A DNA stretch of 64,000 nt from Sistotremastrum niveocremeum HHB9708 (GCA_001630475.1 KV419432.1:275298-339297), one strand, 5' to 3'. Counted from the first letter of the stretch, positions 14,103 to 25,943 are shown. Numbers and translations: made by a program. The notes: generated by a model not told the origin, from the letters alone.

Positions 14103-14135
14103 CATGATTGAATCATGGTGGGATGTCTGGCCGTG
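14103..14135 (-). repeat. Right terminal inverted repeat
   Basis: Right end of the transposon, reading CACGGCCAGACATCCC on the minus strand and followed outward by TA. Mismatches with the left repeat are at positions 4, 6, 8 and 31 from the end. The inner part overlaps a 17-base near-perfect palindrome at 14102-14118 (CCATGATTGAATCATGG), which has no exact counterpart at the left end. Confidence 0.85.
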
Positions 14136-14137
14136 TA

Positions 14138-16120
14138 CTCCACGGCCCGCGGCTGTACAATTGCGACCACATCTGCGACATTCCCAGGACTCAAACCGCC
14201 GGCAAGAGTGATCGGCAGAGTTGTAGATCCTTCGCGCCTGGAGGGTTCGCCACGGTCGACAGCGGTCTTCGCAAAGCTCAAATCAATGACAGTCCTGCTG
14301 CCATACGGGTCCTGGAGGTCGCTCTCCGGATTGAATCAAGAAGCAGGAATCGGTGCAAGCTTGATCGAATCATGTCTTGCAGGTGGACTCGTTGCCCTCC
14401 ATGAAACCCGCGAATAATAGGCACCGGTAAAAATCTTGACCATTCCGGCGGCTGCGATCCACAAGCTGGAAGATATCCAAATGAACACCGCTGGACTTTG
14501 TGAAGAATCTGTGCTTGAAACGTCCCGAACGATCAGCGGTTTGTCGACGCGGATTGCCTTTTCGAGGGCATGCGCTTGGGTAGCGAACCCGCCCTGATTT
14601 TCGCTATTACCCACTGGGGGATCAACAGGAACGAGAGTATTCCTGAGCCCGTGAATGGCCGGGCGATCGCGCTCGGAGTTCCCAGACTGAGAAATCGTTT
14701 GCTGCGGGGTGCAAAGACTAAACCGATCAGATCAGCTCATGCCTCACCAGCTCCCAAGGCTTCTCCCGCCGTATTATAGTCGCAGATTTTGACTAGGAGC
14801 ATCGGTTCTGATTGGACAACAGGCGGGGGGGCGAATTCCCAGAAGCGCGTGGATAAAAGCCGCCGGATCAGATGCCCGTATCAAGGATCCACCAACCGAA
14901 AATCGCCCTCACTGCTTGCTAGACATGATCTCTGACATCTTTGACCGAGGATTCCTCACGCAAATTGAAAGGGAAGGGAGAGTGAAGTGAGTCGATGAAG
15001 GGGCAGCATTGCGACAATTAGAAGTACGGTGTCAGCACCATGAAGCATGGTTTCGCTGTTCTGAGATTCGTCGAGGATAAAGTCCTTCCGCAGAATAGCC
15101 GGGAGTCGGTAAAGAATCCACGACCTGCGTGCTAGCCCAATATTCAACGAAGACCCTGTGATCCATATAGGCTCTGTAACAAGGAGACTGATAGTGGCTC
15201 CACCATAAGCAAGGAGTGTTACGCAGCACTGGCCGCAATAGAGAAGTCGCCCTCGAACGGCGAAGCACGCTCGATCTCTGCCACTGCATGTAATGCGGAA
15301 TGTGTTTCATTTCGATGACGTGTCACGAATGGTGTAAGAGGAGAGCGAGGTTCAAGGATAGAAAGGTTTGGAGATCGGCAGGAGTGGTCGCGATGGTAGT
15401 GCGTGCAAACTCGACATCTTTGATGCGATGGGGATAAATCTTCTCCCAGTTAGATGGTATTTGAGTTGTCAAAGATCCACGTACGTAATATTGATTCAAA
15501 TGGAGGAGGGAGATGTCATGGACTTTCACATGTGGATTTTCGCTCAAAGTACCGCCGCTGAGCGAGTGGAAGAGCATCGCCTGCCTCTGACAGGATACTC
15601 TCGGATGATTTGCACCGACTCAATCGCAACCTTCCAATGACGAACGCCCATTAGAACGCCGCTCTCTTGAGACGTTACCGTGATTTGCAGATCGGCAGGC
15701 AGACTTTTGATCTCAGTAGTCAGGCAGCGGCAACGAGTGATGACGGCAAGTTGAGGAATACCTTGTATACAGCCTCGTCCATCATCTCACTTTGCACATC
15801 TTCCCCTGCACGATTTCCCCAGTTTATTCGGGATCCCCACCAGACGAATCAGCCATGCACTCCAGGCACATGCGTGCCCCTAAAAATGGGTATCCTCCCG
15901 GCAAGATATTCGATAGCTTCTCTAGAGATCCAGAGTCATGTCTGAGGATATCCAGAGCCTGGAGATATACATGAGCTCTTGAGTTGCAACTAGGGAAGCT
16001 GCTCCGCCGTGGTGACGTCTCGCGGATCACTGTGGCGTCCGTTCCAAACAGACGAAAGCTTTGCTAGAGTTTCCAGGAGAATTAAAGCAGTCTCGGAGGC
16101 ATATATGAGGACCAGCTAGA
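14138..16120 (-). pseudogene. TRP1: Decayed trifunctional TRP1 (GATase-IGPS-PRAI)
   Basis: Read on the minus strand from about 16110 to 14138, pieces of all three domains appear in the order of fungal Trp1. The glutamine amidotransferase part gives LFGTDATVIR, TDSGS-like text, SGGDPE and GEIVQGK near 15800-16070, then SILSEAGDAL near 15590. Indole-3-glycerol phosphate synthase follows: KDVEFARTTIATTPADLQTF near 15400, AEIERASPFEGDFSIAASAA near 15260, LPAILRKDFILDE near 15090, HGADTVLLIVAML near 15020 and RASDPAAFIHALLG near 14850. The isomerase part includes LLVKICD, ADLIGLVFAPRSKRF, PPEWSRFLPVPIIRGFHG, KTAVDRGE and ITLAGGLSPGNV. The pieces lie in different frames with stops and deletions. 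The amidotransferase nucleophile region reads GARMCLE where GVCMGLE is expected, so the catalytic Cys seems lost. The transposon splits it near the end. Confidence 0.88.
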
Positions 16121-16416
16121 TCTCCTTGCTGAGGAAAGGAGGGAGAGTCGTTGAACGATAAGTGACAGATGATTTCTGTCAGCCGATGTTGTCATCGTTC
16201 CCGGATAGCCGGTTTCGGCTCGCCGGCTGTCGGACTTCCAGCCACAGCTCCAGCCACGGCTTTTGGACACAGAAATCATCCTCCACAAATCCTCCACTAT
16301 CCAAAGGACGCCATAATGAAGCCATCAATATTCCTACTGGTACAAAATTTTGACACAATGCTTTCATCACCTCGCGTTCTACACCAATAATAAACCTGTC
16401 TCACAGGCATCTCTGA
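16121..16416. other. Intergenic, nothing recognised
   Basis: About 300 bases between the decayed TRP1 start and the stop of the arabinofuranosidase gene. It contains only short overlapping open frames on both strands. Part of it should be the 3' UTR of a neighbouring gene or the lost promoter of the pseudogene. No repeat or RNA gene was seen. Confidence 0.4.
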
Positions 16417-19411
16417 TTACGAAAACTTATCCTTAGTGCTGAAGGTCAGTACCGTGACGCTCTGGGCCGAGAACGTCGCATTGAAGCCCGTAGGATGGAG
16501 TACTACCGTGCTCGAATGCACTGGAATAATGTTCCTCGGATTATCCGGGGTGTTCGATACGTTGAAGATGCCCGAACCATCGGTTTGACTGAGCGTCGAA
16601 AGAGTCGCAGTGGGTCCAACACTGAAATCGAATGTAAGGTAGACTACGAGGTCATCGTTACCCGTATTAGCGACCTATGCATCGACTATCAGGAACTTTC
16701 GCTCCGGTGGAGAGAAGACCACAAACCTTCAAGAAGACCAGATTGGTGTCGTTATTGTGACTGGCCACCCAGTAAAGAGGGTTGGTGCTGTTATCTTGAG
16801 TAGGTGTTGTGGCGAGTATATGAGTGCCCCTGTTACTGCTGAAGAGCTGAAAGAAATGATTTAGGAGATCCATCATGAATAAAATGACCCATTTACTTGT
16901 TGGACATAGTACGAAGTGGACCCGAACGAAGTCCCAGCATCGAAGCTTATCAAGTCCGGTGTCCATTGATTCGCTCCCAAGTGCTCGAGCGTGGGCGCAT
17001 CTATAACCGGCGTCATCCAACAGGGAAACGCCAAAGCAAAACTCAGCTGAACATACATGCTGCTGCGAATACTACGTCTGTATTCCTTTCCATCCCTGTC
17101 ATAAAAGCAGCTTCGGCAACTGAGCCTTCGAGGGTAGGAAATTGAAATCTTCCAGAAGCGAATGTCCCGAGAGCATTCTGATCGTCAGTCGAAGTAACTT
17201 CAAATGCATATTCAAAACAGGTCAAGGGTCAAAGAACGAGGTAGCAAAGCAACCCTACCAGCATATTCGCCCACGAGAAACTGGGTGCCATTTCGGGGAT
17301 AGTTGTCAAACATGAATGCACCGGTAAACTTGAACCAGTCCGGAGAGTTGTACTCGTGAAAATCAACTAAGAAGCGATGCACATAATTTAAAGTTGGCGA
17401 TCGCTTCAAACACGGTAAGATAGACTTTTTTTACTCAACTTGAAGTGTAAGGAGGGTCCAAGGCGGTTGTGGGGAGAGACGTGTCAATGAATGTTAGGTT
17501 CGGGAATTTTGCTGATAAGGTTGATACAAAGGCCTGCCAACGATATGCGGCATAACTTGGTGCAGGTTAGCGACATGCAAATCTGGTACTTCGATCTCCC
17601 TACGAAGCAGGCTGAAACTAGAGCCAAGAAACAGTCAACCCAAGTTAAATCGCAGAAATTGGATACTACCTGGTCCTCGTTGCCACTATTCATAGGTTAA
17701 CGTTTTTGTGTTGATATGATAATCCAAAGACTTACACCTCAATGTATTTCAATGCATACGGTTCCTCCCTGCCAAGCTGCGCACGTAAGGCGGCATTCTT
17801 GTTTGTTTTTGCGTCCTCCGTAATGAACTCGATCTCGTTGATAGCGTCGTCAATGTATGGTTGCAGATCTGCTTCAGGTACGATTGGCCAAGTAGTGAGA
17901 TCTGAATAATTGGCTGTGGCTATTCCGGACCAAATAGCGAGGATGGGTTCCTGGCGATAGAACGACTCAGTCTATTGAGAATGTCAATTGAAGATAGGTC
18001 TGGCAACATACGGCCTTCAGATCTTCAATCCAGTCTAGATATTCCAAAAGACCCTGAGTCGATCGTTAAGATGCAATCTCTTTCTGTGGGAAATCACAAA
18101 CCAGTCCATCGGTATTTGGGTACCCTTACATAACGCATAGTATCGAAACATTCAGACTTTTCGAAGCGAGAACAGCTCACCCCAATTCGCAACCCGGCCG
18201 GGCCGATTTTCGATGCTAGAATCTGTCAGAAGGATGCTCTTTAGGATACCGTTTTTCAATGAAGGTACATACGGGCCGATTGTCTCATTCCATTTCCACC
18301 TCGTGTCGAATGAGAGTCCTTCGATGTTATTTCCCCCTTTATCATAATCAATCAGTTGATCCCAATACAGGTGAGACTATACAAACCTGGGAATCTCCAG
18401 AAGGAAGGTTTTAAAGCGGCCAAAAGTTCTGCCAAGTCAACCCTCATTCCGTTCTCCCGTCCATTAAAAGTTGGGGGAAATAGAGACAGCAGGCCAAAGT
18501 TTATTGTGGATCCCTTAGCAGAACTGCCATCTGCAGTGATAGTGAAGGCATTGTTAATGTCCGGAGCGGACGCGGTAGGAGCAAGCTGAAGAGAGAATTT
18601 CTTCCAAGATGATGAGATACCACTGATCGTCTTCGTCGCATAGACGGCTCCGGACAAGGATTGCAGAGACACAGTAAGGGACCCCTTGAAGTCAGAAGAC
18701 TTAGCATAAAATGACGCGTTATAGGTCCATGCCTGCTGAATCTTGATGCCTACGCAACCTCTTAGTGATAAATGGCCGCGCGGAGATTAAAAAACTCGCC
18801 CCAATAGCCCGTATTCTGGAAGCCAACTGGTCCGCCAACTATTGTGGAAGGTATGCTGAGTTCGAGACTATTTGGTAAACTAGCCGAGACGCCCGGTGTG
18901 TTATCGACCACGGTCAGAAAAGCTCCGTTCACCGCTTGGTAGGAGTTGAGTCTATTTCCAAGAAATTAGCGGTCTTCTTGGTAGACACGAATGCTCACGT
19001 ACGCAGCTTGAGTCCCCGGAAGCACGCCTTGAAATGCCCGATTTTGTAGCAGTTCGCCTACAAGTGAAACGCTCCCCGTGAATATTTCAAGTGCGTCTTT
19101 ACGGAATTCGTACCGTAAAGGCCACCATCGCCACTTCACACAGATATATGAACCATGAGATAACGGGCATTCTGACTGACTCTCACCCAAAATTAATATC
19201 CTATAAAGAGATAGATGAAGTGCGATTTTCTAGGCCAAACACGTGAACTCACCTCGAACATGATGCCGTACAACAACGGGCTCATTGGAACCGTCACATT
19301 TTTCGATATATGTAGATTGAGAGGGTTCGTGGGCGTTAATTGCAGAGCGGCTGGTTGGAATAATTGTGAAAACCAGACACTAAAACATGCTAGAATGAGA
19401 GAACTGTGCAT
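16417..19411 (-). CDS. Secreted alpha-L-arabinofuranosidase, GH51
   Basis: Removes arabinose side chains from plant arabinan and arabinoxylan outside the cell. The start at 19411 gives a signal peptide ([18 protein letters not shown]). I count about 19 exons. Family landmarks in order are [31 protein letters not shown], the carbohydrate-binding-like N-terminal sheet, [48 protein letters not shown], and EVGNEDQ with the predicted acid/base Glu. Then [28 protein letters not shown] with the predicted nucleophile Glu, and the C-terminal beta domain ending TKDKFS. These match GH51 enzymes; residue roles come from family knowledge. One intron, after GYWG near 18800, appears to use a GC donor (GCGAGT). 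Several introns are needed to keep frame, and none is broken. Many short exons make automatic models unreliable here. Confidence 0.92.
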
Positions 19412-20941
19412 TTGGAGTTGGTTCCAAATCGCCAGTGCTCCGCTGGCACTCATTTTTATGAGGAGCCAAAGGTATTCTGTACCCACAGTCCTCGGAGTGT
19501 GAGCTTCGCAATGACGAACTGGTAGAAGCTGTTTTAATGGGAGGACGTCGCGTGAGCTCATGAAGTTGAGGAGACGGAGCGCCATGGCTCGTCGGGCCGG
19601 ACATCGTGCTAATATTTCGGAGAATTCTGGCAACACTCGTCTTCGGTATGTGAAACGCAACTACGACTACAGTAATGAACCGAATGAATGGAAAATTTAA
19701 GCTCGCTGAGTCTGAGAACTGAGGCCTGCGGGAGTCCCAAATTTTTGAAGATGATTTCTCGAGGAACTTCACAGTCGGATAGAGTGTGGTCTGGGCAGAT
19801 GAAACAGAGGCTCGTAATCTGGAATCAAGATCAAAGTGTTGCTAAAGAAATCGAAAGGTTTAGCATGCAAACACAGTGGATGCATCTGATTTACTACTTC
19901 AAAAGTCGACCGCAGAGTTCCGATGCCGCCATTCCTTCCGTCAGCTTTTTCGGGGTCCCTTCCGTTCTGCTTGGATGCTGGGGTTTTGATAACTTACCGC
20001 CTTCAAGCACATGAATGTCGTATGACAGGAAATCAATAGCCTCTCCTCTCTGCCGAAAGGTACGGCCCGCATCCGAGTAACTTAGAGCCAGTAAAAATAG
20101 TTCAACAGATGGGATGTACAACACAGAGCAATTATTTTGATAACTTGGCATCTTCCCTTGTTCTTTGATCGAACGACTCAAATCCCAGGGGTTGTATCGG
20201 CAAGTTTGACTATGGATTAGCCTGTTACGAATTGATCGCTGACAGGTTCCGAATCCGTTCCGATCAACGTGCAATCGAACTTGAAGACCCAAGACGTTGG
20301 AAAGGACGGAGACATCTCGAGGGACAGGGGCAGGTCCACAGTTGTAGGTTTCATGTGCGAGTGTGAGTTGCCATTCAGAGTACCGTGAGCAGAATTTGGT
20401 GGGAGACTTGGGCATGATAAAACTGCATTTAGATGCCGGATGGGCATCTGAGAGGCACGACCGCGTGTCCAGGACCAGAAGCTGTCTTGCACTGGCTGCG
20501 TCACCCAAAAGAGCCGTCTTGTTCGTCGTTTCGAGCATCCGCAGGTCGGAGACGAGAATAAGCCGCACGCAAAAAACATGGCCAAACAAAAGTCGGGCTT
20601 CCTTCTGCTCGGTCCTCGCTAAATCCAACCCGAAGTTTTTGAAAGAGGCAATGGCTTTCTCGCGCAAAAGGCACAGCTCCAAGAACTGTGATGCAGAAAC
20701 ACCACTCGTTCCTGAGTTCAGGAGATTCTCACACCAGCTCAAGGTGCAGACTTCAATTGTCTTAGCTCAGCCACCGGTTAACTCCTATCAGGAGGCTCCT
20801 CAAGGCATCCCTGCACGTCAAAATGTCATCCAAGTTCGCATCTTGACTTGAGGCTGCCTTGCCATTCACTTACGCTCGCCCCAGAAACCTTTCTTTGACT
20901 CTCCCAAAAATACCTAGGATTAAATTTCTTCGATTTCTTGG
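19412..20941. other. Intergenic with an uncertain 282-codon open frame
   Basis: The promoter of the GH51 gene lies at the left side and that of a P450 gene at the right. A minus-strand open frame at 19894-20742 (282 codons) is long, but a second minus frame (20217-20585) and a plus frame (20363-20851) overlap it. No frame shows a domain I recognise. The overlapping minus frame has a more natural protein-like stretch near 20220-20320 (LPLSLEMSPSFPTSWVF), so a decayed or multi-exon gene is possible. I do not call a product. Confidence 0.35.
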
Positions 20942-22961
20942 ATGGCCATACAGATTCTTGGACCCATTCGACTTGATGTCCTGGCGATCCTCGTAGCTCT
21001 CTTTCTACTGTGTAGACATTTGAGCCGTCGCCGTTCTCGTCCACTCCCTCCAGGCCCAAAACCTCTGCCATTTATTGGCAACATCTTAGACTTGCCAAAA
21101 TCGCAGGAATGGTTGATATACGACAAGTGGAGACGAGAATATGGTATCCGTTATTGCACGCACCGTATATATCGCCATGCTGATTCTATTCTGATAGGCG
21201 ATGTCGTACATGTCTCTGCCTTTGGGCAGCCGATTTGCATCTTGGGGTCTCAGAAAGCAGCTTTAGAGCTTCTGGATGCCAAGTCAGCTATGTATTCGGA
21301 CCGTCCGCGTATGGTCATGGCCAACGAACTGTAAGCTTGTTGATCTGTCTGGAGATCGATACCTAATTTCTCTCGCAGTGTCGGATGGGGCAATACGATG
21401 ATGTTTCAATCAAACACAAGATTTCGTACAATGCGAAAATATGCAAATGCTGTCATAGGTCCACGAAAATGCGACAAATTCTGGGTTGTTCAAGAGCAAG
21501 AAACCAAGCTATTTCTGCGTACTCTACTTGAAGATTCCGCAAACGGATATAATGAGACAATCCCGGGAAATATTGCAAATCGAGTGAGATGGACAGCAGG
21601 CGCGATTGTGCTCAGAATGATGTGTCTGTATACTTCTTTTTTCCGCTAGTCGCTGAGGCTTAACTCGCTTATTGAACAGACGGTTACCGTCCTCGAGCTT
21701 TGGAAGACCCCTTGATAAACTTGGCTAACGAATCCATGGTACAATTTGGGAAAGCAACGGAACCGGGGGCATGGCTTGTAGATTTTCTTCCGCCGTGTAA
21801 GCATCCTACTTCTAGTCTTTACAGACGTTGAACGATCAAACGCAGTGAAACACGTACCATCGTGGTTTCCTTTCCCCTCCTTCCAGAAGACGGCCTTAGC
21901 GTGGCGTGCTACTCTGAACGATCTGGTTGAAAAGCCCTTCAAGCTCGTCAAAAGTCAGATGTCCCGTGGGACAACGCCGACTTCGTTCGTGCGGGAACTT
22001 CTCGAACACAAAGGAGCCACTATCTCCGAGGAAGACGAATTCACCATCAAATGGGCCGCGACATCGCTTTACAGCGGAGGATCCGATACAACGGTCTCCG
22101 CCCTCCACACTTTCTTCTTGGCGATGGTCATGTTTCCGGATGTACAAGCACGTGCTCAAGCAGAGCTGGACTCGATCGCGGACCCTGACTCAGGTTCACT
22201 GCCTGAGTTCTCTGATCGATCTGCTGGCAGGCTTCCGTACCTGGAAGCTTTGGTAAAAGAAGTCCTTCGTTGGGCCCCTGTAGCTCCTACTGGACTTCCA
22301 CATCGGGTCACTCAGGAGGACGAATATTGTGGCTGGAGGATACCTAAGGGATGTCTTATCATCCCGAACGTGTGGTGAATATATTTCTACATTCATATCG
22401 TTATCCGTGTAACTCACTTTGGTGCAGGAGCATGACAAGAGACGAAACTGTCTATCCTGGACCGGATGTATTTAGACCCGAGCGCTTCTTGACGAAATCT
22501 CGAGGAGGCGATTGTCAAACGGACGCAGAGATTCCACTCGACCCCAGAGAATTTGTATTCGGATTCGGCAGACGGTCGGTACATGTCCAATTCCTCACCA
22601 GCACTTGCTTATATCTGCGCAGGATCTGTCCTGGACTCGACTTCGCAGACTCATACCTATGGATATCGATAGCTATGACTCTGGGTGTCTTCTCCATCAG
22701 CGCAGTGCCTGGATCTGAACCGAAGTTTGAATATAGCTCTGGAACGGTCAGGTGAGCGCTTCTCGAATATATGTCGACGGCAAATCTGATCAATTTGCCT
22801 TCACTTTAAGCCACCCGAAGCCCTTCGTGTGTGCGATCAAAGCTCGTTCCGAGAAGGCCAGGCAGCTCATTATTCGGGCTTGTTCCGATATTGAGCTTCC
22901 GCAAAATTTGACTCTCACCGGTCATGGATTTGGGGTTTCTGACCAACCTGTTGAAGTTTGA
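20942..22961 (+). CDS. Cytochrome P450 monooxygenase (copy A)
   Basis: Heme-thiolate oxidase, probably ER-anchored by an N-terminal helix (LDVLAILVALFLLC) and followed by the hinge LPPGPKPLPFIGN. Eight exons: 20942-21143, 21198-21330, 21379-21623, 21680-21796, 21846-22374, 22428-22574, 22623-22751 and 22811-22961. They total 1653 nt, or 550 residues. Visible motifs are the oxygen-binding I helix GGSDTTVSA, the ExxR helix KEVLRW, the PERF motif FRPERFL, and the heme loop FGFGRRICPG with its Cys ligand. The sequence resembles the basidiomycete group often labelled O-methylsterigmatocystin-oxidoreductase-like; the substrate is unknown. The start is the first Met before the anchor helix. Copy C on the opposite strand at 29674 is clearly related, and copy B follows about 500 bp downstream. 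Confidence 0.93.
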
Positions 22962-23474
22962 CAGTGCCTTGATTGCCTTTGAGTTCTCCACCCGCGAAGC
23001 CATGCTATCTCGAAAATTCTGGACAAATAATGTCTTATGTCCATGTCTTCCAGTAACGTGCGAACAGTCGACCGTGGTAGTATTGAATCAGATAAGCGTG
23101 TATTGTAAGAGCATAATGTGCCAGTAATCTATAGCCAAAATGCGGTACAGTACAATATTCAGCTCTGGTCGATGCTCGGGCGCTTATGGACTGAAACTAT
23201 CCTGCTGCCAGCATCTCTCAAATTGCACTGCTAAGTCACTTTGAATATCTGGTTCTCATGCTATCAGTACTTTCTTCTGGATTTGTCTAGCGGCACACAT
23301 CATTCTCCAGATAATCAACTACTGCGCAACTTACCTTCATCAGGCCTCAGGCCTCGAGTCTCAGGGCCCTCGGGCATCGCATCGGCCACCTCCATCACAA
23401 CTGATACAAGATATCAAAGCTTCAAAGACGAAGCGTATACTCTCTTGGGGTCCGTTGAGGTCTTCCAGTAATCA
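22962..23474. other. Intergenic between P450 copies A and B
   Basis: A 513-bp spacer holding the 3' UTR of copy A and the promoter of copy B. No open frame or repeat of interest was seen. Confidence 0.5.
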
Positions 23475-25529
23475 ATGGCCCAATATCTCGACTCCGCGTT
23501 CCTTCTCGCTCTGTCAGTGGTTGGCCTGGTGGCATTCAAATGGATCATCAGCCGTGCAAGTTCGACTCATTCGAAACTACCTCTGCCTCCAGGCCCCAAA
23601 CTCACACCAATCGTCGGGAACCTCTTCCAATTTCCTAGGGAACTGCCGTGGATAAAGTACAGAGAATGGGGCTTGGAATACGGTGAGACTTTGTTCAATC
23701 ATCATCAATGTGGATGTACTGACCACTCTTGTTTCAGGGGACGTGGTCTACTTACGAGCGATCAACCGTAACATCATCCTCATCAACTCACATCAAGCTG
23801 CTTTAGATTTGCTAGAGCACAAATCAGTGATATTCTCGAGCAGACCCCATATAACCTTTGCGAGCGACATGTATGGACTCGTTATTGCGCCTTCTCAAGA
23901 GTTCTCATATGTCATTTAGGTGTGGATTTTCCAAGTCTCTTGTGCTGACGCCTTACAACGCGCGGATGCGAGCATCCAGAAAGCACTTCCACTCCCTTAT
24001 GAGTCCCCGTCATACCCCTCAATATTGGAGCCTGGAAGAATCTGCAGCACGCCGTCTAGCCAGGTCTCTCTATGACGATATAACGAGCGGTGATGATCAG
24101 GGGGAACAAGTCTTTGAAAGGATCAAATGGACGACCGCATCTGTAGCTGTACTGATTGCTTGTGAGTTCCCTTGGCGCCTACTCATCATGCGCGATTCTG
24201 ATCAGTCTCAGACGGCTATACGCCCTCCAAAGAACACGACCCGCTTCTTCGCATGGAAGAAGCGACATCTCGTTACTTCGAGGAAGCTACGGCTCCCGGT
24301 GGTTGGATTGTAGACGAGATCACTGTATGTGAGTATGCTAGTTGTCATTATCGACCCTGTCATTGACGCCATGTTCTCAGTGAAATATATTCCAAGCTGG
24401 TTCCCATTCACGTCCTTTCAACGCACTGCTGCCAAGTGGCGCCGTGAAGTCCAAGAAGTGGTGGATGTTCCATTCGACACAGTCCGGAATCAAATGGTAC
24501 GTTCTTTCGAGGACGAACCTTATGCCATACCCAGGGCCTCACATTATATCAGTCCACCAATTCTGCGCCTCCTTCGTTCGTTCGTTCGATCTTGGAAGGA
24601 GAGCCGTCGTCACAAACGCCTGAAGAGATTGATATTTTGAAATGGACGGCTGGAGTCATTTTCTCTGCTGGAACCGAGACCACCGCATCGGCGATTTATT
24701 CTTACTTCCTTGCTATGGTCTTGTTCCCAAAAGTGCAAGAGCGCGCACAAGCTGAACTTGATGCCGTTATCAGTACTAAGAGAATGCCTAGATTAGCCGA
24801 TCGGCAGGGTGGAAAGCTCGTTTACGTGGAAGCTTTAGTGAAGGAAATTATGAGATGGGCACCGATTGCTCCCCTTGGTGTGGTTCATCTCAGCACGAAG
24901 GAGTACGAGTATCGCGGGTGGCGGATACCCGACGAGAGCATGGTTGTCGTAAATGTTTGGTTAGTGCATTTTGCTGCTAAATACTCGCGTGCGGATATTG
25001 AAATAAGTTGTTCTAGGGGTATATTCAGAGACCCGTCCATCTATCCATTGCCCGATGAATTCAGACCGGAAAGATTTTTGACGAAGGCTCAAGGAGGTGA
25101 CTGCGAGTCTACTGAGGATATTCCATTAGATCCTCGCGAGGTTGTTTTCGGGTATGGAAGGAGGTAAGAGTATGCCCGTGTCATTCTTCCTCGTTACTGA
25201 TGAGATATCACGAAGAAACTGCCCTGGCCAACACCTCGCAGATCTAGCGTTGTGGATAGCGGTCGCCACAATCTTATCAGTCTATCACATATCGGCCGTG
25301 CCAGATTCAGACAAGATGCCGTCGGTTGACTATACGTCGGGTGTAGTTTCGTGCGTATAGTCTTATGCATTCTTCTTCTTTTTTGACCTAGAAGCCATAC
25401 AGTCATCCGAAACCTTTCAAATGCGCTGTCCTTCCTCGATCCGAGAAGGCCAAACAACTCATTCTTGAGTTTGACGATTCAGCCGTGGCATACATGGCGG
25501 AGACTCCCCCTTTTGATGTGAAAGTCTAA
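23475..25529 (+). CDS. Cytochrome P450 monooxygenase (copy B)
   Basis: Second P450 of the local cluster, same strand as copy A. The N-terminal anchor FLLALSVVGLVAFKWII precedes LPPGPKLTPIVGN. I can splice a continuous frame through about ten exons: the first ends at 23682, the next begins at 23738, and the last ends in a TAA at 25527-25529. Motifs are PYNARMRASRK in the C helix, GTETTASA in the I helix, KEIMRW (ExxR), FRPERFL and the heme loop FGYGRRNCPG. The Cys ligand codon lies just after an intron. Divergence from copies A and C is clear in the N-terminal third, so it is not a recent exact duplicate. Substrate and pathway cannot be read from sequence. Confidence 0.91.
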
Positions 25530-25943
25530 CTATGATGTATATAGTCCCCAGCTATAGGGGATCATTATACTGTACACTGAACCCCTGCTCAAGAAATTAG
25601 TTCCAGCGTGACAGCGCACTATGTTACTGTAAGCTTCGAGGATAAGTTGCCAGCAAACAGCGTTCGGAAACAGAACCGAAGTTTTGCTTCCGGCGGCGGT
25701 GCCTGTGCCGAACAAGCCGAGCCTAGATCAAACGAGTTCAGAAAGGTTCCCTCCAATCAGGGATTACAACTTCAAGCACGTTCGTGTTAGTTGACAAACT
25801 GTTCTTGCCAATTGCGCAAAGAACTGAAGATGTGACAGTGACAACTGCGGCCTCGAGGTTCATCCCTGTATCAGCGTCACAGACACCGTGAATGATGATT
25901 CAATGGTCCCCCAACTCGTTGGCATCTTTCAAACCCATCGCTA
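25530..25943. other. Intergenic between P450 copy B and DH-domain gene
   Basis: About 410 bases with only short open frames. It holds the 3' UTR of copy B and the presumed promoter of the next gene. Confidence 0.45.

Larger units (their letters stand above)
7240..14135 (-). mobile_element. Complete two-gene DNA transposon with TIRs
   Basis: A 6896-bp element. Its ends are inverted copies: 33 bases at 7240-7272 match the reverse complement of 14103-14135 at 29 positions, including the shared core GACATCCCACCATGATTCAA. Both ends begin CAC. The dinucleotide TA occurs immediately outside each end (7238-7239 and 14136-14137), consistent with a 2-bp target duplication. Inside are two minus-strand genes, a transposase-like gene (9729-13574) and an unknown gene (7574-9600), both with intact spliced frames. 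The insertion lies within a TRP1-like pseudogene whose two halves flank it. The transposase resembles a large family of agaricomycete hypothetical proteins. I cannot place it confidently in a named superfamily; CAC ends hint at CACTA-like elements, but those usually make 3-bp duplications. Completeness suggests fairly recent activity. Confidence 0.85.

Noticed and set aside
7240-14135. Assignment of the transposon to CACTA, Plavaka or KDZ
   Set aside because: CAC ends hint at CACTA, but the TA duplication and the transposase text do not match what I remember of Plavaka or KDZ proteins, so no name is given.
14138-16120. RIP as the cause of TRP1 decay
   Set aside because: Decay includes many insertions, deletions and frame shifts rather than mainly C-to-T changes, and no duplicate is at hand for comparison.
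19894-20742. 282-codon minus-strand frame as a gene
   Set aside because: Overlaps other long frames, has no domain or clear start context, and its composition does not resemble a folded protein.
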